Counted from the stretch's first letter, positions 12,961-24,097 are shown. The stretch is DNA of 64,000 nt from Carya illinoinensis (GCF_018687715.1 NC_056758.1:12816001-12880000); one strand, 5' to 3'. The notes: generated from the sequence alone by a model not told the origin. A program made the numbers and translations.

Positions 12961-13512
12961 ACCTATGCCAAATCACCTTCTCCTCCTTATCCTTCACCCT
13001 GTCCTTCCGTCACACCAAAACCCTATACAGTACTAGGGACATTACCACAAAACATTAGGCCATCCTGTAATCCATTTTCACCATTATCCTCTTCAAAATT
13101 ACCCACATACTCAAAAGCTGTTTCTTCTACTAGTTCTTCTCCTTCTCAAATTATTAATCCTCCACCTTTATCTCAGCCCTCTGTAACTCCTATTATCTTT
13201 AAATCCCATTGGCATCCAGTCTTTCCTATTGAATCAGAATTACAGCATCTATCTGAACCTCAAAAATTACTTGACGCTTTTCTATTACCAGATTGGCATT
13301 ATGTTCCCCAGAACATTACCAAGACTCAGAACTTTTATGAATTTATTTTAGTAGACACTGATTCTATTATTATCTCTGAAATCCCCTGCTCTTTACAATC
13401 TCAACCTTCTCCACCTGCAACTCCGGTCATTGCATTCCACAAAGTTACTATTAAACAGGTATTATATATACTAGATAGTATATATATGAATACTATTATA
13501 TATACTATATGA
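12961..13512 (+). CDS. Unassigned open frame, exon-like, possibly from a mobile element
   Basis: A frame open for 183 codons with no internal ATG-based start stands out as an island of normal base composition between two AT-repeat blocks. The protein is rich in proline and serine at first (residues 1-85). It then has a more ordered part with the segments FKSHWHPVFPIESEL, LLPDWHYVPQNITKTQNFYE and FILVDTDSIIIS. A good splice donor (CAG/GTATTA, at about 13459) precedes the AT-rich tail of the frame, so the coding part may be an exon ending there. I do not recognise the family. It looks like part of a mobile-element polyprotein, but that is a guess. No start codon context, promoter or second exon could be linked to it. 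Confidence 0.35.
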   Translation, partial: TYAKSPSPPYPSPCPSVTPKPYTVLGTLPQNIRPSCNPFSPLSSSKLPTYSKAVSSTSSSPSQIINPPPLSQPSVTPIIFKSHWHPVFPIESELQHLSEPQKLLDAFLLPDWHYVPQNITKTQNFYEFILVDTDSIIISEIPCSLQSQPSPPATPVIAFHKVTIKQVLYILDSIYMNTIIYTI

Positions 13513-14019
13513 TATAAATAGTATCTATACTATATATATAGATAGTATATCTATTAATATAATATACTATTATATATACACTAGATTATATATTAGAATA
13601 TATATATATAATATATATACTATATTATATAATATATAATATCTATTATAGTATATAATATATACTATATATATAATATCTACTATAATATATACTAAAT
13701 ATTATAATATTTAATAAATGGCTTACTATTAAATACATCGTGTATATTTTGTTTAATAAATATTAGATAAACTATACTATACTATAGTTATATATTATAT
13801 AGTTATTATCTATATAATATTATATATATTATAATATCTTACTCCATGTGATATTTAATAAATTATATATATATATATACTATACTATAGGTATTTTATA
13901 TGTGTACTGTTATATATAATATATATATATATATTAATATATACATATATAATATTTACTATATTATATAGTTATTATATATTAGTACTTCTATAACTAT
14001 ATAAAAAATAAAATTTACT
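13513..14019. repeat. Low-complexity AT-rich block
   Basis: A long run of TATATA/TATAATA words, the right-hand counterpart of 12521-12960. It has no coding content. Confidence 0.75.
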
Positions 14020-15100
14020 TCATACACGTTTGAATGTCATTCGTTTAACGTTCGGACGTTTCAGTATAACGTTTGCACGTATAACACCAATACGTTCGAA
14101 TGTTTTGTAAATGTTCGAACATTAACTGTATATAAAGTCTTCACTGACGGCCGAATAGACTCATTTCATCCTCTCCACTATCCGTATGTCATTTCTCCGC
14201 CACACATGTTGCCGCATCCGCCGCCATACGCCACCACAACCGTCACTAAAAGGTAATGTGCCCTCCCCGTCTCCTATAGACTATTATATGTATCGGTGGT
14301 TTATTATATTCGAAACCCACCCAAGGCCAGATATTCTTCTTGAATTTCCGGCCACCATTGGTTGTTAAACCTTAAACAACCACCACAGAAACATTCCCCA
14401 TAGCCTATAGAGTGGTTTTATGGTTTTTTTTTTTTTTTTTTTTTTGCTTCGAAACACACGTTTCGAAACTTTCAGAAATGGCTGAGTTGACTCAGTCATT
14501 CTGTCTCGTACGTTTGAACGTTACAAAATAAACGTTCAAACATGTGACGTTTAAGTTTTTTACATCCGAACGTTACGTTGTAACGTGCGAACGTAAAATT
14601 TCACATTCAAACGTTTTTATCCAACATTTTCAGTGGACATTGGATAAAACGTCCAAACATAAACCGTTTAAATTCTTTCATTAGCAAATATGTCCGAACG
14701 TGTGACGTTTCAAGTTCATTACGTCCGAACGTTACAGTATAACGTTCGAACGTCACTGTGCGAATTTACCAAATGTACTATCGAACGTTTAAATATGACA
14801 TTTGATACGTACGTTCACACGTAAATAGAACATTCGAACGTACAAATAAGACGTTCAGATCAGATTTATGTTGCTGAGTACGTTCGAATGTTTCTTCGAA
14901 GTTACATTCGGAAGTAAATTTACATTCGGACGTCATTTTGTTATATTAGTTTGACTAAGTACGTTCGAATGTTAATGGTTTATATTCGATTATTTAATAT
15001 TACGTTTGAACGTCAAATCATTGTACATTCGGACGTAATTTATTCCTAAGTAGCATAATTTTATAGTTTGAACGTCAATTGTGTAACGTTCAAACGTTTC
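14020..15100. repeat. Large inner array of ACGTTCGAACGT-type words
   Basis: This is the densest and longest group, with dozens of CGTTCGAACG, ACGTCCGAACG and TACATTCGGACGT variants on both strands over about 1 kb. A short non-repeat interruption (14160-14450) contains a run of about 23 T. The array lies inboard of the plus-strand gene at 15323 and so is not strictly subterminal. Confidence 0.75.
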
Positions 15101-15322
15101 TTTATTTAATTTAATTTCTACTTTCTCCTCTTATTATAGTCTATTTTGGGTATTTAAATAGTTGAAGTTTTTAATATATTTACTGTCAAAATTATGTAAA
15201 TTTATAATGATGATATTTTAATTTTGTATAATCCATATATGTCGTAATATGCATATATATCTACAAAAATTTAGGGATTTTTTTATTATATTTTAACTTG
15301 TGTATTTTTTTTTCCTTAGGAT

Positions 15323-16374
15323 ATGGCTCACTTTATGACAATGAGGAAACGAGGGAGGGATGGAGGCAATCCAGACATTGCTCGGCTTGGGGCACGAACT
15401 GTCATGGGTGAAAGAGAAATTTTGATTAATCAGTTCGATGAGCTCAACTGGGAGCGGAAGACGCTCAGAGATGTCTTTGTCACGAGAGGCTGGGTCCCAA
15501 TTTGCACATTGAGAGGAAAGATTTACCCCTCAATGGTCTGGAAGTTTTATATTGGGATGGCCACCATGCCTAACAATGCATCATCCCATACCCTCACTAT
15601 ACATGGTGTATAGTTTGAGTTCTCGGCGGATGTTATCGCCGAGTTACTCCAGATTTCCCAGATACTACCTGAGGCGACAGTTGCTCAAGCTGGTGACACA
15701 GCAGCTACATTTGCTCCTGGCACCTTTAAGGCAGATCCAGCCACTTCTGCTTCATCTACGGGCCCTGTTGACAATATGCCCAGTGAATAGGAAGATCGGC
15801 CCGAAGGTGAGGATATTGCTCCAGAGGTTGGTGATGACGAGCGGGATCAGGATTTCTACATGCTCACCGGCACAAACCGCACGAAGCTAGATAGGCCGAA
15901 CTCCTTCAGCCAGAATCAGTTGCTGCCTTTCTTCCGCATGTTGCAAATTTTTGTTGCAAAAAATGTAGACCCTATGGCACATAAGACCACATTCAATCGG
16001 GCTCGCGCATAGTTCCTTATTTGCTTGGCATGTGGAGATCCCATTGACTTGCCACTCGTTATATTTGAGCAGATCCGTTACAAGACCAGCATTGTTATGA
16101 CGGATAATCTCCCGTAAGGAGTCATCATCAGCCGCTTCTTTCTAGCCCGGGGAGTGCCACTCCAGGCGAAGGAGATGGTACTAAACCAGATGAGCCCCAT
16201 CGACATCACCACACACCGTCGGAGCATTGCACAGGGGAGAGGCTCAACTCGGTGTCATGCTGCTGCTGCTGCTATATCAGATCTTGTTCCTCCGACCGAG
16301 ACTGGGGCCAGTGTCGCTCCCCCGTCTGCGAGTACTAGCCAACAGCCGGCTACTGCATCTGCAGGGGATGTGTG
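15323..16374 (+). pseudogene. Plant transposon protein (Transposase_32-like), decayed
   Basis: The reading frame starts at an ATG at 15323 (MAHFMTMRKRGRD). The segment WERKTLRDVFVTRGWVPIC followed by VWKFYIGM resembles the 'putative plant transposon protein' domain, in which an RGW motif precedes a V-x-x-F-Y segment and a later V-x-x-x-x-I-x-E-L-L segment (here VIAELLQI). In-frame stops fall at about 15611-15613, 15788-15790, 16009-16011 and 16116-16118, each removable by one base change. The same frame continues beyond each as sensible protein up to about 16374. The C-terminal end is rich in alanine, serine and threonine. The gene lies between two palindrome arrays of the CACTA element and reads opposite to the transposase. 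The family assignment is from memory of motif order. Confidence 0.5.
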
Positions 16375-16729
16375 ACCTGCTTGGGTGATGCAGTGATGAC
16401 AGATATGAAGGCGCATATAGACCAACAAATCGATAGATAGATTGTACATATATATCAAGTTGTCGCACATCTTGTAAATCATGTAGATGTGCTAAATAAT
16501 AAGGTTGAGACATTAACTGAAGAGTTTCGATCTTTTGTAAACCAACAGTACTTCTGAATGTCATTTGTTATTATATAATCATATTTTGTTTTCTATTTTC
16601 GACATATGTAATTAACAATATTATTTAATATATATATTGTAGCTTAATTTATACTCTTAATGACGATTAATATTATGCAACCTTAATATTAAACAAATAT
16701 ATATTATGATAAATTTTTACAAATTAAAA

Positions 16730-16910
16730 TATAACGTTCGAACCTTACAAATATACGTTCGAATCTTAGTGGATACATTCGCACGTAATTACATATAACG
16801 TTCGAACGTTAGCGCTAAAATTTTTACGTTCGCACGTAAATATACGTAACGTTCGGACGTTATTGTAACGTGCGAACAAATTAACTAAACGTTCGAATGT
16901 TAAAAATCTC
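16730..16910. repeat. Right subterminal array of ACGTTCGAACGT-type words
   Basis: A compact group of ACGTTCGAACC, ACGTTCGAACGTT, ACGTTCGGACGTT and similar words, just inside the right end. It mirrors the left array at 4560-4980. Confidence 0.75.
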
Positions 16911-17001
16911 TTCCCTAACATTTAGTGACAGTTCCCACAAACTGTCACAGAAAATGACTTTTAGTGACGGTTTAGAAACTGTCACTATCTTCAATCCGTT
17001 A

Positions 17002-17025
17002 CTAAAACCTATATTTGTTGTAGTG
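17002..17025 (-). repeat. CACTA right terminal inverted repeat
   Basis: On the minus strand it reads CACTACAACAAA, then TATAGG and TTTTAGT, pairing with the left end. The inner side (16920-16990) carries the same GTGACAG/CTGTCAC words as the left end. Confidence 0.88.
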
Positions 17026-17056
17026 ATATGACTCTTATACGGATTTAATAAAACCA

Positions 17057-17265
17057 GGTTTGGTTTGGTAACAAAAAATTTTCATTTCAAACTCAAAATT
17101 CTCATCACATCATTACAACTTTCCCAAATCTCCATACAAAATATAATAAATAATTCAACTTTTTCTTAACTTTTTTAAATCTCAAAATAATAATAATATT
17201 AAAATATAATATTTTAATATTTCATCTTAAATTCAAAATTTTCATCCCACTTACCAAACAGAACC
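17057..17265. mobile_element. Small MITE next to the CACTA end
   Basis: The left end GGTTTGGTTTGGTAA and the inverse of the right end (GGTTCTGTTTGGTAA) form a terminal inverted repeat of about 15 bases. The 209-bp interior is AT-rich and includes TTTCAAACTCAAAATTCTCATC, a vocabulary shared with similar elements at about 50.6 kb. This suggests a Tourist-like family. No clear target duplication was found. Confidence 0.5.
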
Positions 17266-17841
17266 ATTCTCTAGCTAGCTAATGGTCCCACGATCTTCAT
17301 CATCTTTTGCCATAGTGTTATGGTCTTGCCCAATAAATACAAAAATCCATATTCAGTTTTTCTCAATAAATACACTGTACAATATTAGTCTATCAATCAA
17401 TAACCACTTTCTTGTAGATTTTAACAGAAATTAAAGAGAACTAGTTAATTCAAATAATTGCATATTACCAATTATGATGCAACTAGAGAAAATTAGAATC
17501 CTAAGGAGTAAGTCATGTATTGCGCCTTATTGAATTGATGAATCTCCTAATCGATAGCCACGATTAAAGTATATATTCTTGATGGTTATTAATTAATTAA
17601 TTCAGTTGCCCCATTACCAAAAGATTAAAAGAAAAACGTGATATAAATATACATAAATTTTTACCATAATTTTAGCCGTTCCCAGTCCTAGGAACCGAGG
17701 ACGATGACGTCACAAAGATAAATTTATGAGTACTTTTTGTTGGACAAGGACATTCTAGATCACTTGTTCTGACTAAATTCCGTCTCATAACATAGGATAA
17801 TTATCAGGTGTTACATCAGTGATCAGTCTAGTGTAACTAGA
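17266..17841. other. Intergenic, downstream of the PGG gene
   Basis: Gene-free sequence, in part the 3' flank of the minus-strand gene that ends at 17842. No RNA gene or repeat was recognised. Confidence 0.5.
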
Positions 17842-18468
17842 TTAGAGGAAATATCGTCTGGTCAGATAGAAACAGACTATAGCAGTACCCCCAGAGAAGA
17901 ATTCAACTCCTATGAAATTAGTCAGCGTAGCAAGAAGCGGGTCTTCAGGAGCCAGGTATAAATATAAGCTTGAACAATAAGTTATCACCATTTCATAAAT
18001 AGCTATTCCATTTAAGGCCGTGGAAATTTCTATGCATCTGACGAATGCATCCGGGACCATTTGCCATCCAACAGCCAAGAAGTGATAAAAAATTGAGGCA
18101 GTTGAGGCAAAAAACGCCAAGGAATTATGGAGTACAAATGTGTACAAAACCTCCTTCTGGGATGGTGTTATGCCATTTTTCGGGGGCGGTATGGTGAAAT
18201 TTGCCTGCTGCTGGGTTGATGTGCCATCTTTCTGGTAAGGTACGGTGAAAATTGCTGCAAAGGTGACAGTGGCAACAATAGTGGCTACCACTAAGCAAAT
18301 TCTACCGTTATCCTTAGCATAAGATAAGGTTGGCTCTAGTCTTGCTTCCTCGTCGGCAGATAAACCGTTTCCTTCTTGTTTTTCAATTTCCTTACTCTGG
18401 GTTCGTGGTTCGCCGCCAGTCCTGATGGTCTGCACTTCCATAGTTCTTCCAGCCACTACACTTCGCAA
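17842..18468 (-). CDS. PGG-domain membrane protein (ACD6-like C-terminal part)
   Basis: The frame encodes about 200 residues. The region around residues 50-80, DNGRICLVVATIVATVTFAA followed by FTVP, is the start of a PGG domain, the four-helix membrane part of plant ankyrin proteins such as ACD6. Further hydrophobic segments follow (about 110-135, 150-170 and 180-202), giving four likely membrane helices. No ankyrin repeats precede it. The first 18 residues are polar. The frame opens at a TTG (18468), which is not a likely start. The first ATG is at 18441 (MEVQTIRTGG). An acceptor-like TTCTACAG just upstream (about 18486-18493) allows this to be the last exon of a longer gene, although no ankyrin exon is visible upstream before the LINE. 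ACD6-type proteins act in defence signalling at the plasma membrane; a role here is inferred only. Confidence 0.7.
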   Translation of the reverse strand: MRSVVAGRTMEVQTIRTGGEPRTQSKEIEKQEGNGLSADEEARLEPTLSYAKDNGRICLVVATIVATVTFAAIFTVPYQKDGTSTQQQANFTIPPPKNGITPSQKEVLYTFVLHNSLAFFASTASIFYHFLAVGWQMVPDAFVRCIEISTALNGIAIYEMVITYCSSLYLYLAPEDPLLATLTNFIGVEFFSGGTAIVCFYLTRRYFL

Positions 18469-19306
18469 ACTTGGTAGAAAGCCTGTAGAACATGTGATCA
18501 GGGAGTTTCGAACTAATTAACCATTCAGTACGCACCTCTTTTAGGGTCCCATTTCCTATGAGACAAGAACGATTCCATCTCTAAATTGATTTTGGTTTTG
18601 AGGATGGAGGAAAAAAATCAAAACCATTTTACCAAAAATAGAAAACTCAAAGATTCGTATACAAAAAATGCCGTCAAAAAAGCTATCATATATGTATGTA
18701 TGCATAGAAAAATGAGTGTATTATACGGCATAATCGATGTACATAGCTCGTGCGTACGTATTATATAAATGATTGGAAGGATATTCATACTAGTAGTGGT
18801 GTTTTTCCAGGTTCTGACATATATATATCGCGCGCGTGTGTGGTTATATTATATTAAATGTTAGAATTTTTTAAATTTCTCATGATTATGTAATATGTTA
18901 CTCGGAACAAAAGTAAAGAAAGACAGAATAGGGAAAACATTTAAAAGAAATAGAACATATATAATTAGAGAGTGGATATGCGCCATGCGGTGTCTTTTTA
19001 TTAAAGTGAATAATCTAAATAGAAAAAGTGGCAAAGATTTACAAAAGTAGATGTTGAGGGCATATTTGGATAATGGAAGCCAGCTAGATGTTTAATTAGA
19101 AAACCAGATGCTAATTAAATATTAGCATATAGAAGGGATTCAAGGGAATATATAACAATCAAACAAGTACCCCAAATTACAAGCAATTAAGCCTGTGGTT
19201 TATGGTTAATATAGAAGGGAATATAAATATATACATATATATATTTATATATCAGGGGCCTATCCCCGTATTACTATTAGTATTATGTTGTAATTATTAA
19301 TTTCTT
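18469..19306. other. Intergenic, no gene seen
   Basis: AT-rich sequence upstream of the PGG gene and downstream of the LINE 3' end. It may hold the promoter or earlier exons of the PGG gene, but none could be recognised. Confidence 0.45.
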
Positions 19307-22300
19307 TTCTTTTTTTTTTTTTTGGATAGAAAAGCACTTCATTTCATTAGGTATAACACCTTAAGACAAGTTATAATAGTGTTAATCAATGAAAATTACA
19401 TTCTCAATGATAGGAGGAACACTATTCCACCAAATAATCATATCTTCAATGGACCATCCATGTCTTGCAAGGCAATGGGCAGCCCCATTAGTTAATATGT
19501 TTCTATGCTGAATTCTGCAGAGAGGGAAGTTTTGCATCATGTTTTCGACATTTGCAACCACTTATCTAATAGTTGCACTTCACTCCATTGTATTGTTAAC
19601 CTCTTCCACTAGGAACAAACAATCACTCTCAATGATCAGATTAGATATGCCCATATTTATGCACAGTTGTAGTCCCCTCAATAAAGCTACTACTTCTACT
19701 TGTTCTGGCTCCAAATAAATAGATTCAGCCTTACTGGTAGCCATAAGCAACTCTCCCACATGATTCCTCAAAACAGCCCCGTACTAGCTTTATTTATATT
19801 AGAGAAAAGAGCACCATCAATACTAAGTTTAAGAGAGCCATGTGGAGGGGGTGACCACCTATGCATTTGGCTTTTATGAGTAGGAGAACTCATATGTTGT
19901 CTAACTGGTCCAGCCTGAAATTTCTTTGCAAAAGCAAATCTAATAACTTGTTGTGGTGGTAAAACAACCTGGTCATGAACCATCTTATTCCTCCTAAACC
20001 AAAAAGCCCAAACCATTAAGAAGAAATTAGTTAACTCCTCAGTTGAGCCTTTGAAGAAGAGATCCATTGCAGTAGTGATAAATGTACTGCATTCAGCTCC
20101 ATTTTGCATAATAGAAAATCTTTGAGTAAGGAATTCATGAATGGAGGGGCATAATATCAGGATATGGCATAAATCCTCCAGGGGATGTTGAGAAAAACAA
20201 CACTTCCCCTCTATGTCCATTTTTCTCTTAATCAGATTGGCTTTAGTACGTAAACTGTCTTGGCATGCTCTATAAGCAAAGATCTTGATCTTATGGAGAA
20301 TTTTTAATTTCCAGAGAGCAATCCAAAACTTCTTCATCAAAGTACCATTAGAGGACTCACCACATTCAGGTTCCAAGCAAGTTTTAAAGAATCTATAGGC
20401 GCTTTTAACAGAGAAAACACCTGACTTCTCATGTTCTCACATCCACTGATCAATAGCTCCAGTATGGCTAGGGTGCAATCTTATAACAGCATCAACAACC
20501 TTTGGATTGAATAGAGCTTTGACCTTTGTTAGATCCCACCATTTAGCAACTGGATCAATTAGTAAGGATACTAGGTCCTCCAATTGACTGAATTGCTCCA
20601 CACCAGGTTCAGGACCCAGTTCTTGTCTCAGATCTGGAATTCCAAGGATCCAAACATCATTTAGAATATGGATAGACCTTCCATTTCCAACATTCCACCT
20701 ACCCCCTTTCATGAGCAAAATTCTTTGCCTCCCATATCCCTCTCCAAGCATAGGAGGGATTACCATGAAGAGAAGTTGCCAACAGATCACCATTAGGGAA
20801 GTATCTACCAGCATATAGCTTATGGAACAAGCTCTCCTTATTTTGCAATAACCTCCAAGCTTGTTTTTCCAACATAGCCATATTGAAAATTTCGAGTTCC
20901 TTAAACCCCACTCCTCCAACAAATTTGGATTTGCACATTTTTTCTAGCTTAGCCAATGTATCTTTCTCTCCTCCTATTTTTGACCCCACCAATATCTAGC
21001 CATCATAATCTTTATTTCAGAACAAAGTTTTGATGGAAGTTTGAAGCAGCTCATATCATAAGAAGGGATTGCTAAAGCTACTGCTTTTAGAAGGACTTTC
21101 CTTACCCCTTGGGAAAACATGTTCCTTTTCCATCCTTGCAGTTTGGCTAGCCAAACTCTATGCTTGATCTCTGCAAATGCCCTTGATTTTGACCTACCTA
21201 CCACTGGAGGCAGCCAAGATACTTATCATATTGCTGCACTTGAGAGGAGCTCTGCAAGTTTGTTATAGCCTGCTTGTTGTTTTGGTCCACATTAGCACTG
21301 AAGACCAATGCAGTCTTCTCCATATTTAACTGTTGGCCTGAAGCAACTTCATATTGCTTTAACAAAACTTGTAATCTTACATTTGTATCCACATCTGCAG
21401 CACAAAAGATCAAGCTATCATCTACAAATAGCTGGTGATTTAGCTTTGGGGCCCCATGACAAATCTGAATGCCAGTGACAAACTTTGATCTTTCAGCTTC
21501 TCTCAATAGACTGATCAACCCTTCAGTACACAAAAGAAAGAGGTAAGGAGAAATAAGGTCTCCTTGCCTCAACTAGAAGGTACAATAAAACCAATAGGAG
21601 CCCCATTAATAAAAACTGAGAATGAAAGAGTCATAACACACATCATCACAAGGTAAATAATTTTCTCATGGAAACCCAGTTTGCTCATAATAGACTCAAG
21701 AAAGCTCCCTTCCACCCTATCATAGGATTTACTTATGTCAAGCTTAAGAGACATAAAGTCTTTCATTCCTTTCTTCTTCCTCTTTAGAAAATGTAACACT
21801 TCATAGGCCACGAGGACATTATCTGTGATGAGTCTACCAGGTAAGAAAGATGACTAAGAATCTGAGATAACCATTGGTAATACTTGCTTAATTCTATTAG
21901 CAATAACCTTAGAAATTAGCCTATATATGACATTACATAAGCTAATAGGTCGCAAGTCATTAACTGTTTGGGGACACTTCTACTTAGGAACCAGAGTGAT
22001 AAAAGTATGATTAATTGTTTGAGGCATTTCACAGTGGTTCAAGGCGTGTAAGACAGCAGAGGTGATGGAAGTACCAATATTAGGCTAGAATTTTTTATTA
22101 AAGACGGGTGGCATGCCATCAGGCCCTGGTACTTTATTGGGATGCATCTCTTTCAATGCTTGGAGAACTTCCTTAGCTGTGTATGGCTTAATAAGAATAA
22201 CCTCCTAGTCTCGAGAACCTACAAAAGAAAATAATGAAGTGAAGTGGTTAACAATTAATCTATCACAATCCTCCCCTTACTGCCAATAGACCCTTGCATC

Positions 22301-23445
22301 CTTTAGCTTAGATAAGTAGTTCTTCTTCTATCTTTGCAATGCTTTAGCATGGAAAAATTTTGTATTTTGGTCCCCTTCTACTAGCCATAAAGCCCTTGAT
22401 CTTTGTTTCCACATGATCTCCTCTCTATCCATCCATTTCTGAACCTCCTTTGCATCTCTACCAATCTCCCTAGTATTTAAAGCTGTTGGATCTTTATTTT
22501 GTTCTTGAGAAAGCTTGAGCCTTGCCTCATTCAACTTGACATGGACCTTACCAAATTTGATCCTATTCCACCTTTGTAATTTACTACTACACCTAGCAAT
22601 GCAATCCATCACACCCGTCATGCCCCTTGAAGAGGTAGCAATAAGCCACTTCTGCTAAATTATTCTTGAGCATTCCACTTCTCCAAGCCACATTGCCTCA
22701 AATCTCAAGGGTTTAGAACTTCCCCTCCGTAGCTTCGCTCCTTCTAACTCAATCCATAATGGAAGATAGTCAGAATAAGAAATAAAGCCATGATTGATTG
22801 AGGCTTGATTAAACAGATTACACCAAGAGTGATTACCAAGGAACTTATCAAGCTTCTCTGACACCTGAGCCTCATCTTGTCTTCCATTACACCAAGTATA
22901 TCTTGGACCACAGAAATGAAGACCCCTTAACTCACAGTCTAGAAACATTTGCTGAAAAGCAAGCATTTGCTGATGTGGTGGATCTCTTCCCCCAACCCCC
23001 TGCCCCCAAATTTCTCCTGTACTGATAAGATCTCATTGAAATCCCCAAAAACTAGCCAAGCCTCCTCAGCATTCCTCTTTAAACTTCTTAACAGGTTCCA
23101 AGTCTCCATGCATCTTGCAATATTAGGTTGACTATAGTTACCAGTCAAGAACCAACTACTAGAGTCTTTAAGTACCCTAGCATCAATATGTGAGGCTGAG
23201 TAGCTTAAGATGGACAATGGCACTTCCTTCTTCCATAACAATGCTAGGCCCCCACTTCTACCCACAACATCAACTGTTAAGCAACAATTAAACTGCAATC
23301 TAACTCTACAGAATTCCATCTTTGCAATAGTAAATTTTGTCTCTTGCAAGAACAAAACATCGGGATCTTCTCTTCTAATTAGATCAGGCAAAGTATGAAT
23401 ACAACAAGAGTTCCCAAGCCCTCGCGTATTCCAGCTTAGGATCTT
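19307..23445 (-). mobile_element. L1-type LINE, minus strand, 5' part missing
   Basis: The T run at 19307-19323 is the poly(A) tail of the element read on the minus strand. Coding sequence for endonuclease, reverse transcriptase, a zinc-finger RVT segment and an RNase H-like end follows in that order up to 23445. There the sequence stops exactly at the TG of an LTR. No ORF1 (gag-like) is present. Either the LINE was truncated on insertion or the LTR element landed inside it and the rest was later lost. Confidence 0.85.
19395..23445 (-). pseudogene. LINE ORF2: endonuclease, reverse transcriptase, RNase H
   Basis: The apurinic-type endonuclease starts KILSWNTRGLGN at 23445 and has FLQETKF, GGLALLWKK and FGDFNEI. 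The normally catalytic SDH motif reads SDY near 22780, a likely C-to-T change. The linker segment around 22350 has EGDQNTKFFHAKA. The reverse transcriptase runs from about 22200 to 21000 and includes [39 protein letters not shown] and the active-site variant LFVDDSLIF near 21410. The zf-RVT segment (20370-20150) and an RNase H-like end (19870-19395, IDGALFSN, ESDCLFL, HCLARHG) follow. Many stops and frameshifts break it, so it cannot make a working protein. It is typical of plant L1 elements that carry a C-terminal RNase H. Confidence 0.85.
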
Positions 23446-24083
23446 TGATGCAGGGGGATCCGAGACAGATGATGCTGAGCTGTCAGATTGCACCTTGATG
23501 GCGCTGAGATACCATGAGTTGGCAGATCAGCGCAAAGGCGGGAATTGATTGTGATATGTTCCTCATTGGGGCCGTTTTGAGTGTGTTTCAGTCTTTTGGC
23601 CATAACTTTGGCTACGGGTGTCGGAATCGCACATAAGACCCCAATTCGGAAAGCTCTTTTCGGCACGCACGCTGTCCACATCGAGCATGGCTCTATGTGC
23701 CTTTTTTTCGACCTCAAATTCTGCTGTTTTTCTCTCCGAATCACTAGTTTTAGTTATTTTTTGCTATTTATGGTAATATTTCATTTGTCAGTTAGGAAGT
23801 CATTTTAAATCCGATTTAGGCCGGATTTTTTTGCAGATTGCTTATTTTATTTTGAATTTCAATTTAGAGTGATTTCTGAGATTTTGCTATTTTTGGCAAA
23901 ATTCGGATAAACACGATTTTTGGCTATAACAGTCCAGCTTGTGGACTGATTTTCATTATTGATTGATTTTATAATGTTCCGTTAAACCCTAGAGACTTTT
24001 CTCTCTGGTTTTGAGTGAATTTTCTCCTGTGAGTCATCTATTGGAACTAGCCTGCAGGATAATCGCTATCCTGTCTGGCGTTA
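23446..24083 (+). repeat. LTR 1 of the gypsy element
   Basis: It starts TGATGCAGGG. This start is supported because matching with the second LTR begins exactly here, at the LINE junction. The end is placed at GGCGTTA (GGCGTCA in the other copy), two bases before the primer-binding site. Confidence 0.75.
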
Positions 24084-24085
24084 GT

Positions 24086-24097
24086 TGGCATCAGAGC
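24086..24097 (+). other. Primer-binding site (initiator Met tRNA)
   Basis: TGGCATCAGAGC differs at one base from TGGTATCAGAGC, the complement of the plant initiator methionine tRNA 3' end. It is typical of gypsy elements. Confidence 0.8.

Larger units (their letters stand above)
4373..17025 (-). mobile_element. CACTA (En/Spm-type) DNA transposon, 12.65 kb
   Basis: The left end reads CACTACAACAAA. The right end is its inverse, TTTGTTGTAGTG at 17014-17025, so both ends of a CACTA element are visible. The flanking trinucleotides are ATG on the left and ATA on the right, an imperfect form of the usual 3-bp target duplication. Both ends are lined with GTGACAG/CTGTCAC words and then with ACGTTCGAACGT-like palindromes, as expected of subterminal TNPA-type binding arrays. 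Inside are minus-strand TNP2-like and Ptta/TNPA-like genes and a plus-strand plant-transposon gene, all broken by stops or frameshifts. The element is probably no longer autonomous. Its length is within the usual range for plant CACTA elements. Confidence 0.88.

Noticed and set aside
13440..14000. CRISPR-like or origin-like array in the AT-rich blocks
   Set aside because: Only simple AT repeats are present, with no regular unit and spacer pattern.
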